Below, piece by piece: positions 17,481 through 25,062 of a stretch of 64,000 nt of DNA; position 1 is the stretch's first letter, and every line of letters begins with the position of its first letter. The notes beneath the pieces were generated by a model that was given only the letters and a program-made list of their open reading frames with translations, ran no database searches and was not told the origin of the DNA. This DNA is from Chryseobacterium indologenes (GTDB lineage: Bacteria > Bacteroidota > Bacteroidia > Flavobacteriales > Weeksellaceae), in assembly GCA_002439165.1 (NCBI GenBank), contig DJTE01000033.1:62001-126000 (forward strand), given 5' to 3'. Position numbers and translations under genes: made by a program.

Positions 17481-18495
17481 GCAGTAATTCAGAATACCCT
17501 TTTTCCCAATGATTTTCGGCTATATTTTTCAGAAATCCGGTATATAATTTCACATGTGCCGGCTGGCTGAAAACATAGAACTGATCATGCGTGGTATGGA
17601 AGTTCATATAAAAAAGCCAGAATCCGAAAGCCAGATAAGGAATCATCATCAGCTCCTGTTCACTTACAGAACGGTATTCGCGATACCCTTTTAAAAAAGT
17701 ATCAAATGCTTCACCTGCCGCTTCAGTTTTCATTCTTCCCATGTATACATCCAGAATGAGATGCTGCCAGAAGGTCATAAGATCATTGGCCAGCCAGCCA
17801 TACCCCATAAAATCAAAATCAAAAAAGGTAACTGAGTCATTTTCAAAGTGAAAGTTTTTAGGAAGAAAATCAAAATGGCAGTATCCATTTGAAAAACCGG
17901 AAGTGTCAGTCTGGGCCAGTTTACTCTTTATCCGGGCGGCTTTGGTCTGTAACCAGAGGTAATCTTCAGGATTTTCGCTAAAAACAGGCTTTAAATTTTC
18001 CAGAGGTTTCAGAATGGTTGTTTCAAAATCAAAGCTCCAGCGGGAATTCCCTGTCGGAAGACCGGAAGATATATTATGAAAACGGGCCATTTCATTTCCC
18101 AATGCATGGAGCTGGTTTTCGTTCAGTATTCTTTCCACCTTTCCCGGAGCATAAGAAAATAATACGGCGTACCGGTATCCCTCAGCTGCATTTATCCGCT
18201 GGATCACTTCCGCCGAAAGATCTCTTACAGGATATGAAACCGAAACCCCGCCTTCCTTCAGTGCCAGCAATAATGTAACTTCCTCTTCTATCTGCGGAAG
18301 GCTCCGGTGGGAAGAGCGGTAAACACGCAATATAAAACGGCTTTCAGCAGTTTCGATCAGATAAGTATCTCCAACTCCCCGAACCAGTAACCTGGACTGA
18401 ACATTCTTCAGTCCGTATTTTCCGGAGATCAAAGACGATAAGGCAGTTGGGCAGAGTGTTGAGTAAACTGCGGGAAAAGTAGGCTCCATAAGCAA
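17473..18495 (-). CDS. Aminoglycoside phosphotransferase/choline kinase-like kinase
   Basis: A 340-residue kinase of the APH/ChoK superfamily. The ATP-binding lobe contains RLLVRGVGDTYLIETAESRF with the following FILRVYR (catalytic Lys replaced by Arg at the usual position). The catalytic loop YCHFDFLPKNFHF has the HxDxxxxN pattern, and FFDFDFMGYGWLANDL supplies the Mg-binding Asp. Related proteins include homoserine kinase II and antibiotic phosphotransferases, but sequence alone does not set the substrate. It lies 3 bases after the threonine aldolase gene in the same direction, so an amino-acid or hydroxy-amino-acid substrate is the better guess than an antibiotic. Confidence 0.8.
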   Translation of the reverse strand: MLMEPTFPAVYSTLCPTALSSLISGKYGLKNVQSRLLVRGVGDTYLIETAESRFILRVYRSSHRSLPQIEEEVTLLLALKEGGVSVSYPVRDLSAEVIQRINAAEGYRYAVLFSYAPGKVERILNENQLHALGNEMARFHNISSGLPTGNSRWSFDFETTILKPLENLKPVFSENPEDYLWLQTKAARIKSKLAQTDTSGFSNGYCHFDFLPKNFHFENDSVTFFDFDFMGYGWLANDLMTFWQHLILDVYMGRMKTEAAGEAFDTFLKGYREYRSVSEQELMMIPYLAFGFWLFYMNFHTTHDQFYVFSQPAHVKLYTGFLKNIAENHWEKGYSELLQK

Positions 18496-18498
18496 ATT

Positions 18499-19533
18499 TT
18501 AAGACAATTCTTTTGTGATGATATCAATAAAACGGTTTACGGCATCGTCACCTGTATTCCAGGAGGTTATCAGTCGTATTGCGGATGTTTTTCCGTCTGT
18601 TTTTTTCCAGACATAAAATTCAAAGCTCTCAGATAAGATTCCGATCAGCTCATTGCTTAGAATTGGGAATATCTGATTGGTATATGTATCTGAAAGGAAT
18701 TGTACGCCTCTTTCTTTCAGGGCATTTTTCATTCTCATTGCCTGCTTATTGGCATGTCTGGCCAGATCGAAATACAGGTCATCCTTCATGAGTTCCAGAA
18801 ACTGAATTCCGAGAAGTCTTCCTTTGGCTAGTAATGCTCCTTTTTGCTTGATGTTGAATGCAAAATCCGTTTTCAGATCAGCATTCGTAATGACAACGGC
18901 TTCTCCTATCAGTGCCCCGTTCTTTGTTCCGCCCAGATAAAAAACATCGGTAAGTTCAGCAACCTTTTCCAGCGTCAGATCACTGATTTCCGAAGTAATG
19001 CCATGTCCCATCCTGGCACCATCCATAAAAAGATATAAACCGTGCTGTCTACAGAAAGAAGAAAGTTTTTCAAGCTCTTCTGCCAGGTAAACCGTTCCAA
19101 GTTCCGTAGAGTTGGAAATATAAACCAGCTTCGGCATTACCTGATGTGGGATATTTTTATGGTTTTCCAGAACGGGAAGAATATCTTCAGGCCGGAGTTT
19201 TCCGTCTTTCGTTTCAATACTTAAAACTTTATGTCCTGTGGCTTCAACAGCACCGGTTTCATTATTCAGAATATGTCCGGAAGCAGCAGATACAACACAC
19301 TGATAAGGTCTTAAAGCTGAGGAGATAACAATAAGATTAGCCTGTGTTCCGCCTGAAATAAAGTAAATATCAGCATCCTGATTTTTAATTTTTTCTTTAA
19401 TTAGCTCTTTTGCTTTTCCGGAATATTCATCTTCACCATAGCCAGCCTGCTGATCCGAATTATGCTGTAAAAGCGCCTGTAAAATATTGGGATGACATCC
19501 TTCTGAATAGTCGTTTCTGAATGAAAATTTCAT
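18499..19533 (-). CDS. ltaE: Threonine aldolase family protein (PLP-dependent)
   Basis: A 344-residue fold-type I PLP enzyme. FRNDYSEGCHPNILQALLQ at the N-terminus, ISGGTQANLIVISSALRP, the aspartate of LFMDGARMGHG and the PLP-lysine motif FYLGGTKNGALIGEAVVI identify the low-specificity threonine aldolase/beta-eliminating lyase group. It would cleave L-threonine or allo-threonine to glycine and acetaldehyde. The phosphotransferase follows after 3 bases, implying an operon. Length is typical. The promoter side (19534-19618) is shared with the divergent DtxR-type regulator. Confidence 0.88.
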   Translation of the reverse strand: MKFSFRNDYSEGCHPNILQALLQHNSDQQAGYGEDEYSGKAKELIKEKIKNQDADIYFISGGTQANLIVISSALRPYQCVVSAASGHILNNETGAVEATGHKVLSIETKDGKLRPEDILPVLENHKNIPHQVMPKLVYISNSTELGTVYLAEELEKLSSFCRQHGLYLFMDGARMGHGITSEISDLTLEKVAELTDVFYLGGTKNGALIGEAVVITNADLKTDFAFNIKQKGALLAKGRLLGIQFLELMKDDLYFDLARHANKQAMRMKNALKERGVQFLSDTYTNQIFPILSNELIGILSESFEFYVWKKTDGKTSAIRLITSWNTGDDAVNRFIDIITKELS

Positions 19534-19588
19534 TGAGTAAAATTAAAAAAAGTTAAAATAACAAGAGTGAATTTTTAATTTTATTTTG

Positions 19589-19614
19589 TTAGATTTGTAA
19601 TGAAAATCATCTAA
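19589..19614 (+). promoter_or_regulatory. Promoter and inverted repeat of the DtxR-type regulator
   Basis: TAGATTTG (19590-19597) matches the -7 consensus TAnnTTTG. It lies inside the inverted repeat TTAGAT-N14-ATCTAA (19589-19614), which ends 4 bases before the start codon. This layout suits autoregulation by the encoded metal-dependent repressor; binding is inferred. Confidence 0.5.
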
Positions 19615-19618
19615 CATT

Positions 19619-20272
19619 TTGAAAACAACATTAACAGAAGAAAATTATCTGAAGGCCTTGTTTCATTTAGTTGACAATGAAGGGAAAGTGACGATCAATG
19701 AACTCAGCAAATTTTTAAACGTAAAGATGCCGAGTGTGAATAACATGATGAAGAAATTTGCAGAAAAAAAGTGGGTCATCTATGAAACCTATAAACCTTT
19801 GCTCATTACTGAGAACGGAAAACGCGAAGCGGCTTTGGTGGTGAGAAAACACAGGCTTACCGAAATGTTCCTCGTTAAAAAAATGAACTTCGGCTGGGAA
19901 AATGTTCATGAGATCGCCGAGCAGCTGGAACACGTGCATTCTCAGATCTTTTTTGATAAAATGGATGAAATTCTGGACTATCCTAAATTTGATCCGCATG
20001 GAGAACCCATTCCCGATAAGGATGGAAATATCATTGCCCAGGACCTTCAGAAATTAAGCAGCTGTGAAGTCGGGGAATCCGTTGTTTTTGCTTCGGTTAC
20101 TCTTTCTGATGATGCTTTTTTAACTTACCTGAATGACAGAAAACTTCTCCTCAATACCAAAGTAAAGGTGATTAAAATTGAAAACTTTGATAAATCTATG
20201 ACCATAGAGATCGGCGGCAGAAAAGAAATTCTCAGCAAAAAAGCCACAGAAAAAATATTAATTAAAAAATAG
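19619..20272 (+). CDS. DtxR/MntR-family metal-dependent transcriptional regulator
   Basis: A 217-residue regulator beginning at TTG 19619 (MKTTLTEENYLKALFHLVDN). Winged HTH at residues 1-70 (VTINELSKFLNVKMPSVNNM), a metal-binding/dimerisation domain with GWENVHEIAEQLEHVHSQIF around residues 98-120 and the acidic/His metal ligands that follow, and a C-terminal FeoA/SH3-like domain (residues 140-217). This is the Bacteroidota MntR/IdeR layout, repressing manganese or iron uptake genes when metal is plentiful. Metal specificity is not decided by the sequence. No transporter gene is adjacent, so its targets lie elsewhere. Confidence 0.88.
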   Translation: MKTTLTEENYLKALFHLVDNEGKVTINELSKFLNVKMPSVNNMMKKFAEKKWVIYETYKPLLITENGKREAALVVRKHRLTEMFLVKKMNFGWENVHEIAEQLEHVHSQIFFDKMDEILDYPKFDPHGEPIPDKDGNIIAQDLQKLSSCEVGESVVFASVTLSDDAFLTYLNDRKLLLNTKVKVIKIENFDKSMTIEIGGRKEILSKKATEKILIKK

Positions 20273-20279
20273 TATTTCC

Positions 20280-20319
20280 AGCCACGGATTCCTGTTTTTT
20301 TATTGATGAATTCGTGGCT
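20280..20319. terminator. Hairpin after the DtxR-type gene
   Basis: AGCCACGGATTC and GAATTCGTGGCT pair over 12 positions with one mismatch around a T-rich loop. The T-run lies in the loop rather than after the stem, so it is an atypical terminator candidate. Confidence 0.45.
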
Positions 20320-20344
20320 CATCATTCATTGTATTCAACCGGCT

Positions 20345-20535
20345 TAACCACTAAAATTGACAATTAAATCTCTTCGGAGATAAAATCTTACTGTATTTTA
20401 CATATTCCAACAAAACTTCTGCGCTATCTTCCCAATCAGTAAGAGAAAAACATCAACAAACACCCGTGAAATTTGCGGGAAATTATTTTTAAACCACAAA
20501 CCGTGGGTTCGGCATCGTCAAAAAGGGACAATTTT
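20345..20535 (-). repeat. Diverged copy of the dispersed intergenic repeat
   Basis: Read on the minus strand this segment shares the order of blocks found in the tandem array at 58.7 kb: ACCGAAGG-like/ACCACAAACC block (near 20490), the palindromic core around GATTTTATCTCCGA (20367-20382) and TTTTGTTGGAATA (20405-20417). It lies in the 490-base gap between the DtxR-type gene and the beta-lactamase gene, which has no coding potential. Confidence 0.55.
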
Positions 20536-20691
20536 TTTACACTTTATTGGTTTCAGGTTTAAATACTTTGCGCATAAAAATGCAATCAAAGACTCTTATG
20601 GGTTTATCGATTAACTATTTTTAATCCATCAGCAACTGTTAAAAAACGGTTAAACTTGCATCAAACAAAAGCCGGGAATTTTAATTATCCC

Positions 20692-20720
20692 TAGCTTTGC
20701 AAAACTTTCTGATCAGAAAG
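20692..20720 (+). promoter_or_regulatory. Promoter and palindrome upstream of the beta-lactamase
   Basis: TAGCTTTG (20692-20699) matches the -7 consensus exactly. It is followed by the perfect 16-base palindrome CTTTCTGATCAGAAAG (20705-20720), which would overlap the transcription start, and a further half site CTTCTGATCA (20723-20732). Either an operator or a 5'-end hairpin stabilising the mRNA is possible. Confidence 0.5.
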
Positions 20721-20765
20721 ACCTTCTGATCAATACTGAACTTTTTAATGTCCCCCCTGAAAATT

Positions 20766-21485
20766 ATGAAAAAAAGCATCCGGTTTTTTATCCTCTCTAT
20801 GTTATTAAGCCCTTTTGCAGGCGCGCAGGTAAGAGATTTTATTATCGAACCTCCCATAAAGCCCAACCTTTATATTTATAAAACTTTTGGTGTATTCGGA
20901 GGAAAAGAATATTCCACCAATGCAATGTATCTTATTACCAGAAAAGGAGTGGTATTATTTGATGTCCCGTGGCAGAAAACACAGTACCAGAGTTTAATGG
21001 ATACGATTAAAGAACGCCATCATATGCCTGTTATTGCTGTATTTGCCACCCATTCGCATTCAGACAGGGCCGGAGACCTGAGTTTCTACAATAATAAGGG
21101 AATCAAAACCTATGCTACCGCAAAAACCAATGAACTGCTGAAGAAAGAGGGAAAAGCAACCTCCAGTGAGATTATTAAAACAGGAAAAACGTACCGTATA
21201 GGCGGAGAGGAATTTATTGTGGACTTTCTTGGTGAAGGACATACGGCTGATAATGTAGTGGTATGGTTTCCCAAATACCATATTCTGGACGGGGGATGTC
21301 TCGTTAAAAGTAAAGCGGCCACAGATCTGGGATATACCGGAGAAGCGAATGTAGAACAATGGCCGCATACCATGAAAAAGCTGCAGGCCAGATATCCGCA
21401 GGCTACTTTGATCGTTCCCGGCCACGATGAATGGAAAGGTGGCGGACATGTGGAGCATACACTGGAACTGCTGAATAAAAAATAA
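20766..21485 (+). CDS. blaIND: Subclass B1 metallo-beta-lactamase, IND-type
   Basis: A 239-residue periplasmic zinc enzyme that hydrolyses most beta-lactams including carbapenems. The signal peptide MKKSIRFFILSMLLSPFAGA and the mature sequence agree closely with remembered IND enzymes of Chryseobacterium indologenes in length and blocks (NLYIYKTFGVFGGKEYS; LVKSKAATDLGYTGEANVEQ). Both zinc sites are complete: HSHSD (His, His, Asp), GEGHTADN (third His), DGGCLVKS (Cys) and PGHDEWKGGGH (final His). An in-frame ATG 18 bases upstream is less likely because IND proteins start MKKSIRFF. It is a resident chromosomal gene of these species: no integron or insertion sequence flanks it. The exact variant cannot be named without alignment. 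Confidence 0.93.
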   Translation: MKKSIRFFILSMLLSPFAGAQVRDFIIEPPIKPNLYIYKTFGVFGGKEYSTNAMYLITRKGVVLFDVPWQKTQYQSLMDTIKERHHMPVIAVFATHSHSDRAGDLSFYNNKGIKTYATAKTNELLKKEGKATSSEIIKTGKTYRIGGEEFIVDFLGEGHTADNVVVWFPKYHILDGGCLVKSKAATDLGYTGEANVEQWPHTMKKLQARYPQATLIVPGHDEWKGGGHVEHTLELLNKK

Positions 21486-21488
21486 ATT

Positions 21489-21524
21489 AAAAAAAGACCT
21501 GAAATCCCTGTCAGGTCTTTTTTT
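21489..21524. terminator. Strong bidirectional terminator after the beta-lactamase
   Basis: AAAAAAAGACCTGA, 8-base loop, TCAGGTCTTTTTTT: a perfect 14-bp stem with T-run 4 bases after the stop codon. Confidence 0.9.
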
Positions 21525-21571
21525 ATACCGCTGAAATCTATAAATAGGCATCATGATCTGATCATAAAAAA

Positions 21572-21594
21572 ATCCCGGAATTTCCATCCGGGAT
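21572..21594 (-). terminator. Terminator of the tssGNK genes
   Basis: On the minus strand ATCCCGG, 9-base loop, CCGGGAT followed by TTTTTT, 26 bases after the tssK stop. Confidence 0.8.
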
Positions 21595-21619
21595 ATATAT
21601 TTTTCAAATCTTCTAATTA

Positions 21620-22759
21620 TTAATCTAAAACGCTCCAGCCTCTCTTCGGATTATTGTTTGAGGATACTTCCTGCTCATTAACAATAATGTTTTCTTTCTT
21701 CTGACCGATGTAATCCAGTTCGCTCAGTTTGGAGAAAATCGTTTCCAGGCTTCTCAGCATCTGCTGAATATAAAGAAGCGGTTCTCCGCAGTTGTGATGG
21801 TCATAATTGGTTTCTGCGACAATAGAAAGCTGATTGAGTAACGTATGCGGGGCAATTTCACTCCATTCCAAACTGTAATTAAGCATTTCCTCCAGTTCGG
21901 CAGGTACCAGAACCTGTGTGGCATTGTAAAGATGAAGCGCAAGCTTGGCAAAAACTTCAATCAAAAATACAGGCGGCTGCCACGGGATCACATTTCTGAA
22001 CTGGAAATAAACATCACCAAAAGTATTGACCATAGTGGTACACAGATATTTTACATTCTGTGCCAGTGCTGTATTCTGATTTTTGTGGGATGCTTTCTGG
22101 ATGATCTTGAAGGCATATTGCTGCAGGTTTCCGATAGATTTGGCAAAACTGCTGTAATAGTCTACCAAAGACGGGTGACTTTGAATGGATGTACAAGGCG
22201 GAATAAAATTGGAGTCTACCTGGGCAATGTTTGCTCTCAGGTCCACCTTCCCGATGATCAGATAATTTCCTCCCGAATAGCTGCTGTTCAGAGAAGTTAC
22301 AGGAAGCAGTTCTATAAAATGGTTAGGCTGTGCATTCGGATGGCGCGGCGGGATCTCTTCCGGATCGATATCTCCGAAAGGAACCTTATCAAACGGGTTT
22401 ACAGAGATCAGAATATAATATTCTCCGTCTGCCTGTTCCTCATTCATTGATTTTGCCAGCGATTTTACACTCACTCTCCTGTCGTTCAGATCAATACGGT
22501 ATCCTGCCATTGTAATTGCACTGCAATGCCTGATTACAAGCTGTACATCATTGGTTGCCGTGTTGTGAACATCAAAAATGGTTTTGTCCGTATATTCTTT
22601 GGAAATCGGTAAAAGCCCGTAATTATAAGTGGAAATTCCCAGTGAATTGGAATCTCTGATAGTATCGATTAAAAAATTATCCTGATCATTAAGGTGTCTC
22701 TGGGATACTTTCATCCCGTCTACCCAATTGATCGCAAAATGTTTGATAGGCTGTATCAT
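21620..22759 (-). CDS. tssK: Type VI secretion baseplate protein TssK (subtype iii)
   Basis: A 379-residue protein recognised as the Bacteroidota form of TssK, the trimeric baseplate connector between the membrane complex and the TssF/TssG wedge. Features are the N-terminal INWVDGMKVSQRHLNDQDNF, where H-x-N-x-Q matches the TssK opening block, a central beta-rich shell domain with LLPVTSLNSSYSGGNYLIIG, and an alpha-helical region (LVDYYSSFAKSIGNLQQYA) typical of the neck. The C-terminal head is short compared with proteobacterial TssK of about 445 residues. It is last in a three-gene same-strand group with tssG and tssN. Recognition is from family memory and from the linked genes. Confidence 0.8.
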   Translation of the reverse strand: MIQPIKHFAINWVDGMKVSQRHLNDQDNFLIDTIRDSNSLGISTYNYGLLPISKEYTDKTIFDVHNTATNDVQLVIRHCSAITMAGYRIDLNDRRVSVKSLAKSMNEEQADGEYYILISVNPFDKVPFGDIDPEEIPPRHPNAQPNHFIELLPVTSLNSSYSGGNYLIIGKVDLRANIAQVDSNFIPPCTSIQSHPSLVDYYSSFAKSIGNLQQYAFKIIQKASHKNQNTALAQNVKYLCTTMVNTFGDVYFQFRNVIPWQPPVFLIEVFAKLALHLYNATQVLVPAELEEMLNYSLEWSEIAPHTLLNQLSIVAETNYDHHNCGEPLLYIQQMLRSLETIFSKLSELDYIGQKKENIIVNEQEVSSNNNPKRGWSVLD

Positions 22760-22786
22760 AGTTAATACTTTTTAAAATTTGTGTGA

Positions 22787-23689
22787 TTATGATCTTCTTA
22801 TAGCTCCTTCTTCCTCATGCTGGATCACTCTTTTGCAGATCACCACTTCATTTTCGGAAATGCCGTTCGTAGAGATATCCTGGTCGAAATCGATATATTT
22901 TCTAAAGCTGAAAAACGATTTTTTAGTATAAAAGATCCAGTAATAAGGTTCTTTTTCAACATCTGAAAGGTGGATGATAGAGCCCGGGTTTTTGTGGTTG
23001 TAATCATCTACTACCCTGTAAAACCAATCTCCGAAGGTAATTCCCGTAGGAAGTGTTTTTGCTTTAATTCTGAAGCGGTTGGCATCTTCCAGGTTTTTGC
23101 TCAGTTCCACATTCAGAACCATTAAACGGTCAAAGTCGGCCCCCTCAAAATCAGGAAGTCTCTGATCCGGCGAATATTTCCATGTTTTATAAATATCAAA
23201 AGGAATACTGATGAACTGAATATAGCAGTAATAAAATACCAGAGGTACCACAAAGATCACCATACTGGTGGCAGACATTACCGCATTACCGTTTCCTTTA
23301 CCGATCAGGTTGAAGATCAGTGTAAAAAGATAACCTCCGAATGCAATACACGTTAATGAGAGAATCGATTCAAATAAAATACTCATTCCCACAGAATCAA
23401 TATGCTTTCTGAAGTAATTGTGCATTAAGTTCACATGAATAATTCCCAGAATAAGAAAAATCACCTGTGCCACAAGATACCAGTACGGATTAAAAAGATT
23501 TCCTGCAAATCCGAAAACTCCGGGAATAGCCAGACATAAACTGCACAGAAGAACGTAAACAATAATTACTTTAATTTTGATAGCAGGTTTGTTTCTTCTG
23601 ATCACCCCGAGTATGGCCATCATAATAACTGCTATTAAAGGCATTAATATATACCTTAAAAAAATACCTTTTACTGAAGAAATTTCCAT
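22787..23689 (-). CDS. tssN: TssN, subtype iii type VI secretion membrane protein
   Basis: A 300-residue membrane protein with five or six helices in the first 170 residues (YILMPLIAVIMMAILGVI; VIIVYVLLCSLCLAIPGVFG; LVAQVIFLILGIIHVNLMH; VIFVVPLVFYYCYIQF) and a soluble C-terminal half (residues 175-300) with WKYSPDQRLPDFEGADFDRL. This layout is characteristic of TssN, one of the components specific to the Bacteroidota T6SS(iii), where TssJ, TssL and TssM are absent and TssN-O-P-Q-R are thought to make up the envelope complex. It sits 27 bases before tssK, in agreement with the assignment. Confidence 0.8.
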   Translation of the reverse strand: MEISSVKGIFLRYILMPLIAVIMMAILGVIRRNKPAIKIKVIIVYVLLCSLCLAIPGVFGFAGNLFNPYWYLVAQVIFLILGIIHVNLMHNYFRKHIDSVGMSILFESILSLTCIAFGGYLFTLIFNLIGKGNGNAVMSATSMVIFVVPLVFYYCYIQFISIPFDIYKTWKYSPDQRLPDFEGADFDRLMVLNVELSKNLEDANRFRIKAKTLPTGITFGDWFYRVVDDYNHKNPGSIIHLSDVEKEPYYWIFYTKKSFFSFRKYIDFDQDISTNGISENEVVICKRVIQHEEEGAIRRS

Positions 23690-23743
23690 TTGTTTCTTTT
23701 CGAATTTATACTTTGTTGGTAGCTGTAAATATAATAAATAATT

Positions 23744-24685
23744 TTAGAGGAAGGTGGAGTATCCGAGACGGCTGGCATTTCTTTCATTGTCTTCCAGACT
23801 GAATGAGTATTCCTGTTTCTCTGTAATAAAATGCTCCTCCACATCTACGGTTACGGGAAGAAAATAATCATAAAGAGCCTGAAGCACTTTTCTGAAAGGA
23901 TTCCCCGGGATATACTTCTCCATATCCTGATAAGGAATCGGGCCGATATTTATCACCCAGTTCCGCTGCCCGTCCATATGTCTTCCGCTCGGAATATACG
24001 TAACGCCCAGTCTCGAATTTCCAAGAAGCATGGAATCGTCATTCTTTTCGATACGGTCTATCACATTAGGAGTGAAAGTTACTTCTACCGGAACCTGAAG
24101 AAAAGCAGTCATACACCTTTCAAACCATCTTTTATCACCTCTTATCTGGTGGAAGAATGGCAGAATATGAATAAAAATATAGGCATTCTGCTGGTCAAGC
24201 ATTCTTACCAGTGGCCAGAGTTCGCTCACGGTTTCCAGCAGAGCATCCGTATTGCTGGTGATGTCAAACTCGGATTCTTTCAGCAAAGCACTGATTTCCG
24301 TAAAAAACACTTCCAGTTCAAAAGGTCTGAAAAATTTACGGGCATCCTCTTCTACTCTTTTCTGTTTACGGATCTCACGGACTACGGTATCCACATTCTT
24401 CCGGGAAGCTCCCAGTGAAGGCGGATGAAACAGCCCTTCGGGAAGATAGTCATAAACCCCTTCCCTGTAAGTTTCAATCGTAAAAACCTCTTCATCAAAT
24501 CCTAAATAACTGCTCGAAATACTTTTGATATCTTTCAGGTAGGCACGGTCGTTAATTCCGATCCGCTCAATAAATATATTGCTTACCGCCCGGTGGTATT
24601 TCAAAAGGTTTACTGCCACCGCTTCTGCTTTGAAGTCCGTCTGCAGTTTATTGTAATGCATGTCTACAATATTATTCTCATACAT
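23744..24685 (-). CDS. tssG: Type VI secretion baseplate protein TssG (subtype iii)
   Basis: A 313-residue soluble protein assigned to TssG, part of the TssE-F-G baseplate wedge. N-terminal DFKAEAVAVNLLKYHRAVSN and the ordered middle part with SRLGVTYIPSGRHMDGQRNW followed by VINIGPIPYQDMEKYIPG and the terminal ASRLGYSTFL resemble TssG, which usually ends with an LGxTxxL block. The protein is shorter than the proteobacterial form, as expected for subtype iii. It heads the group tssG-tssN-tssK. The assignment is less certain than for tssN; the alternative is another baseplate component of subtype iii. Confidence 0.72.
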   Translation of the reverse strand: MYENNIVDMHYNKLQTDFKAEAVAVNLLKYHRAVSNIFIERIGINDRAYLKDIKSISSSYLGFDEEVFTIETYREGVYDYLPEGLFHPPSLGASRKNVDTVVREIRKQKRVEEDARKFFRPFELEVFFTEISALLKESEFDITSNTDALLETVSELWPLVRMLDQQNAYIFIHILPFFHQIRGDKRWFERCMTAFLQVPVEVTFTPNVIDRIEKNDDSMLLGNSRLGVTYIPSGRHMDGQRNWVINIGPIPYQDMEKYIPGNPFRKVLQALYDYFLPVTVDVEEHFITEKQEYSFSLEDNERNASRLGYSTFL

Positions 24686-25031
24686 AGTGTTTCCTGTGAT
24701 TATGACTGGTAAAGATAATATATCTCGTAAGTTTGAAAAAATATTTTCCCAATAATTTTATCCTAAAAATACTAATTTATTGACATTAAACAGAATAATC
24801 TGTAACAAAATCCGTAAAAATACGGTAAACAGCTTCCTGGCAGAACTTTCCGGCACAAACCTTATCTTCAAAGTTTCAGTCTGATATTGAAGAGCTTACA
24901 GAGTAAAAATTCACAAAAACAGAAGATCCCCTGAATTTTATATTTTCACTTTTTTATTTAGATTAAATTTTATTAACATCCTTCCGGGCAATAATCAGGC
25001 TATAATTGATGATGATTCCGAAACCGGGCCG
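24686..25031. other. Divergent intergenic region
   Basis: About 345 AT-rich bases between tssG and the S1/P1 nuclease. On the minus strand TATCTTTA (24712-24719) is a one-mismatch -7 element for tssG. Nothing else was recognised. Confidence 0.3.
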
Positions 25032-25039
25032 TATCTTTG
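25006..25039 (+). promoter_or_regulatory. Promoter of the S1/P1 nuclease gene
   Basis: TTG (25006-25008), 23 bases, TATCTTTG (25032-25039): both elements of the Bacteroidota promoter at allowed spacing, 23 bases upstream of ATG 25063. It excludes the longer reading from 25006, which would run through the promoter. Confidence 0.6.
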
Positions 25040-25062
25040 CAGCTTGTAAAATGTTATTTATA

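Noticed and set aside
17473..18495. Aminoglycoside resistance gene
   Set aside because: The kinase belongs to the broad APH/choline-kinase superfamily but is coupled to a threonine aldolase gene, with no sign of transfer, so a metabolic role is more likely.
25006..25062. Longer N-terminus of the S1/P1 nuclease
   Set aside because: It would be translated from the promoter region itself and would hide the signal peptide.
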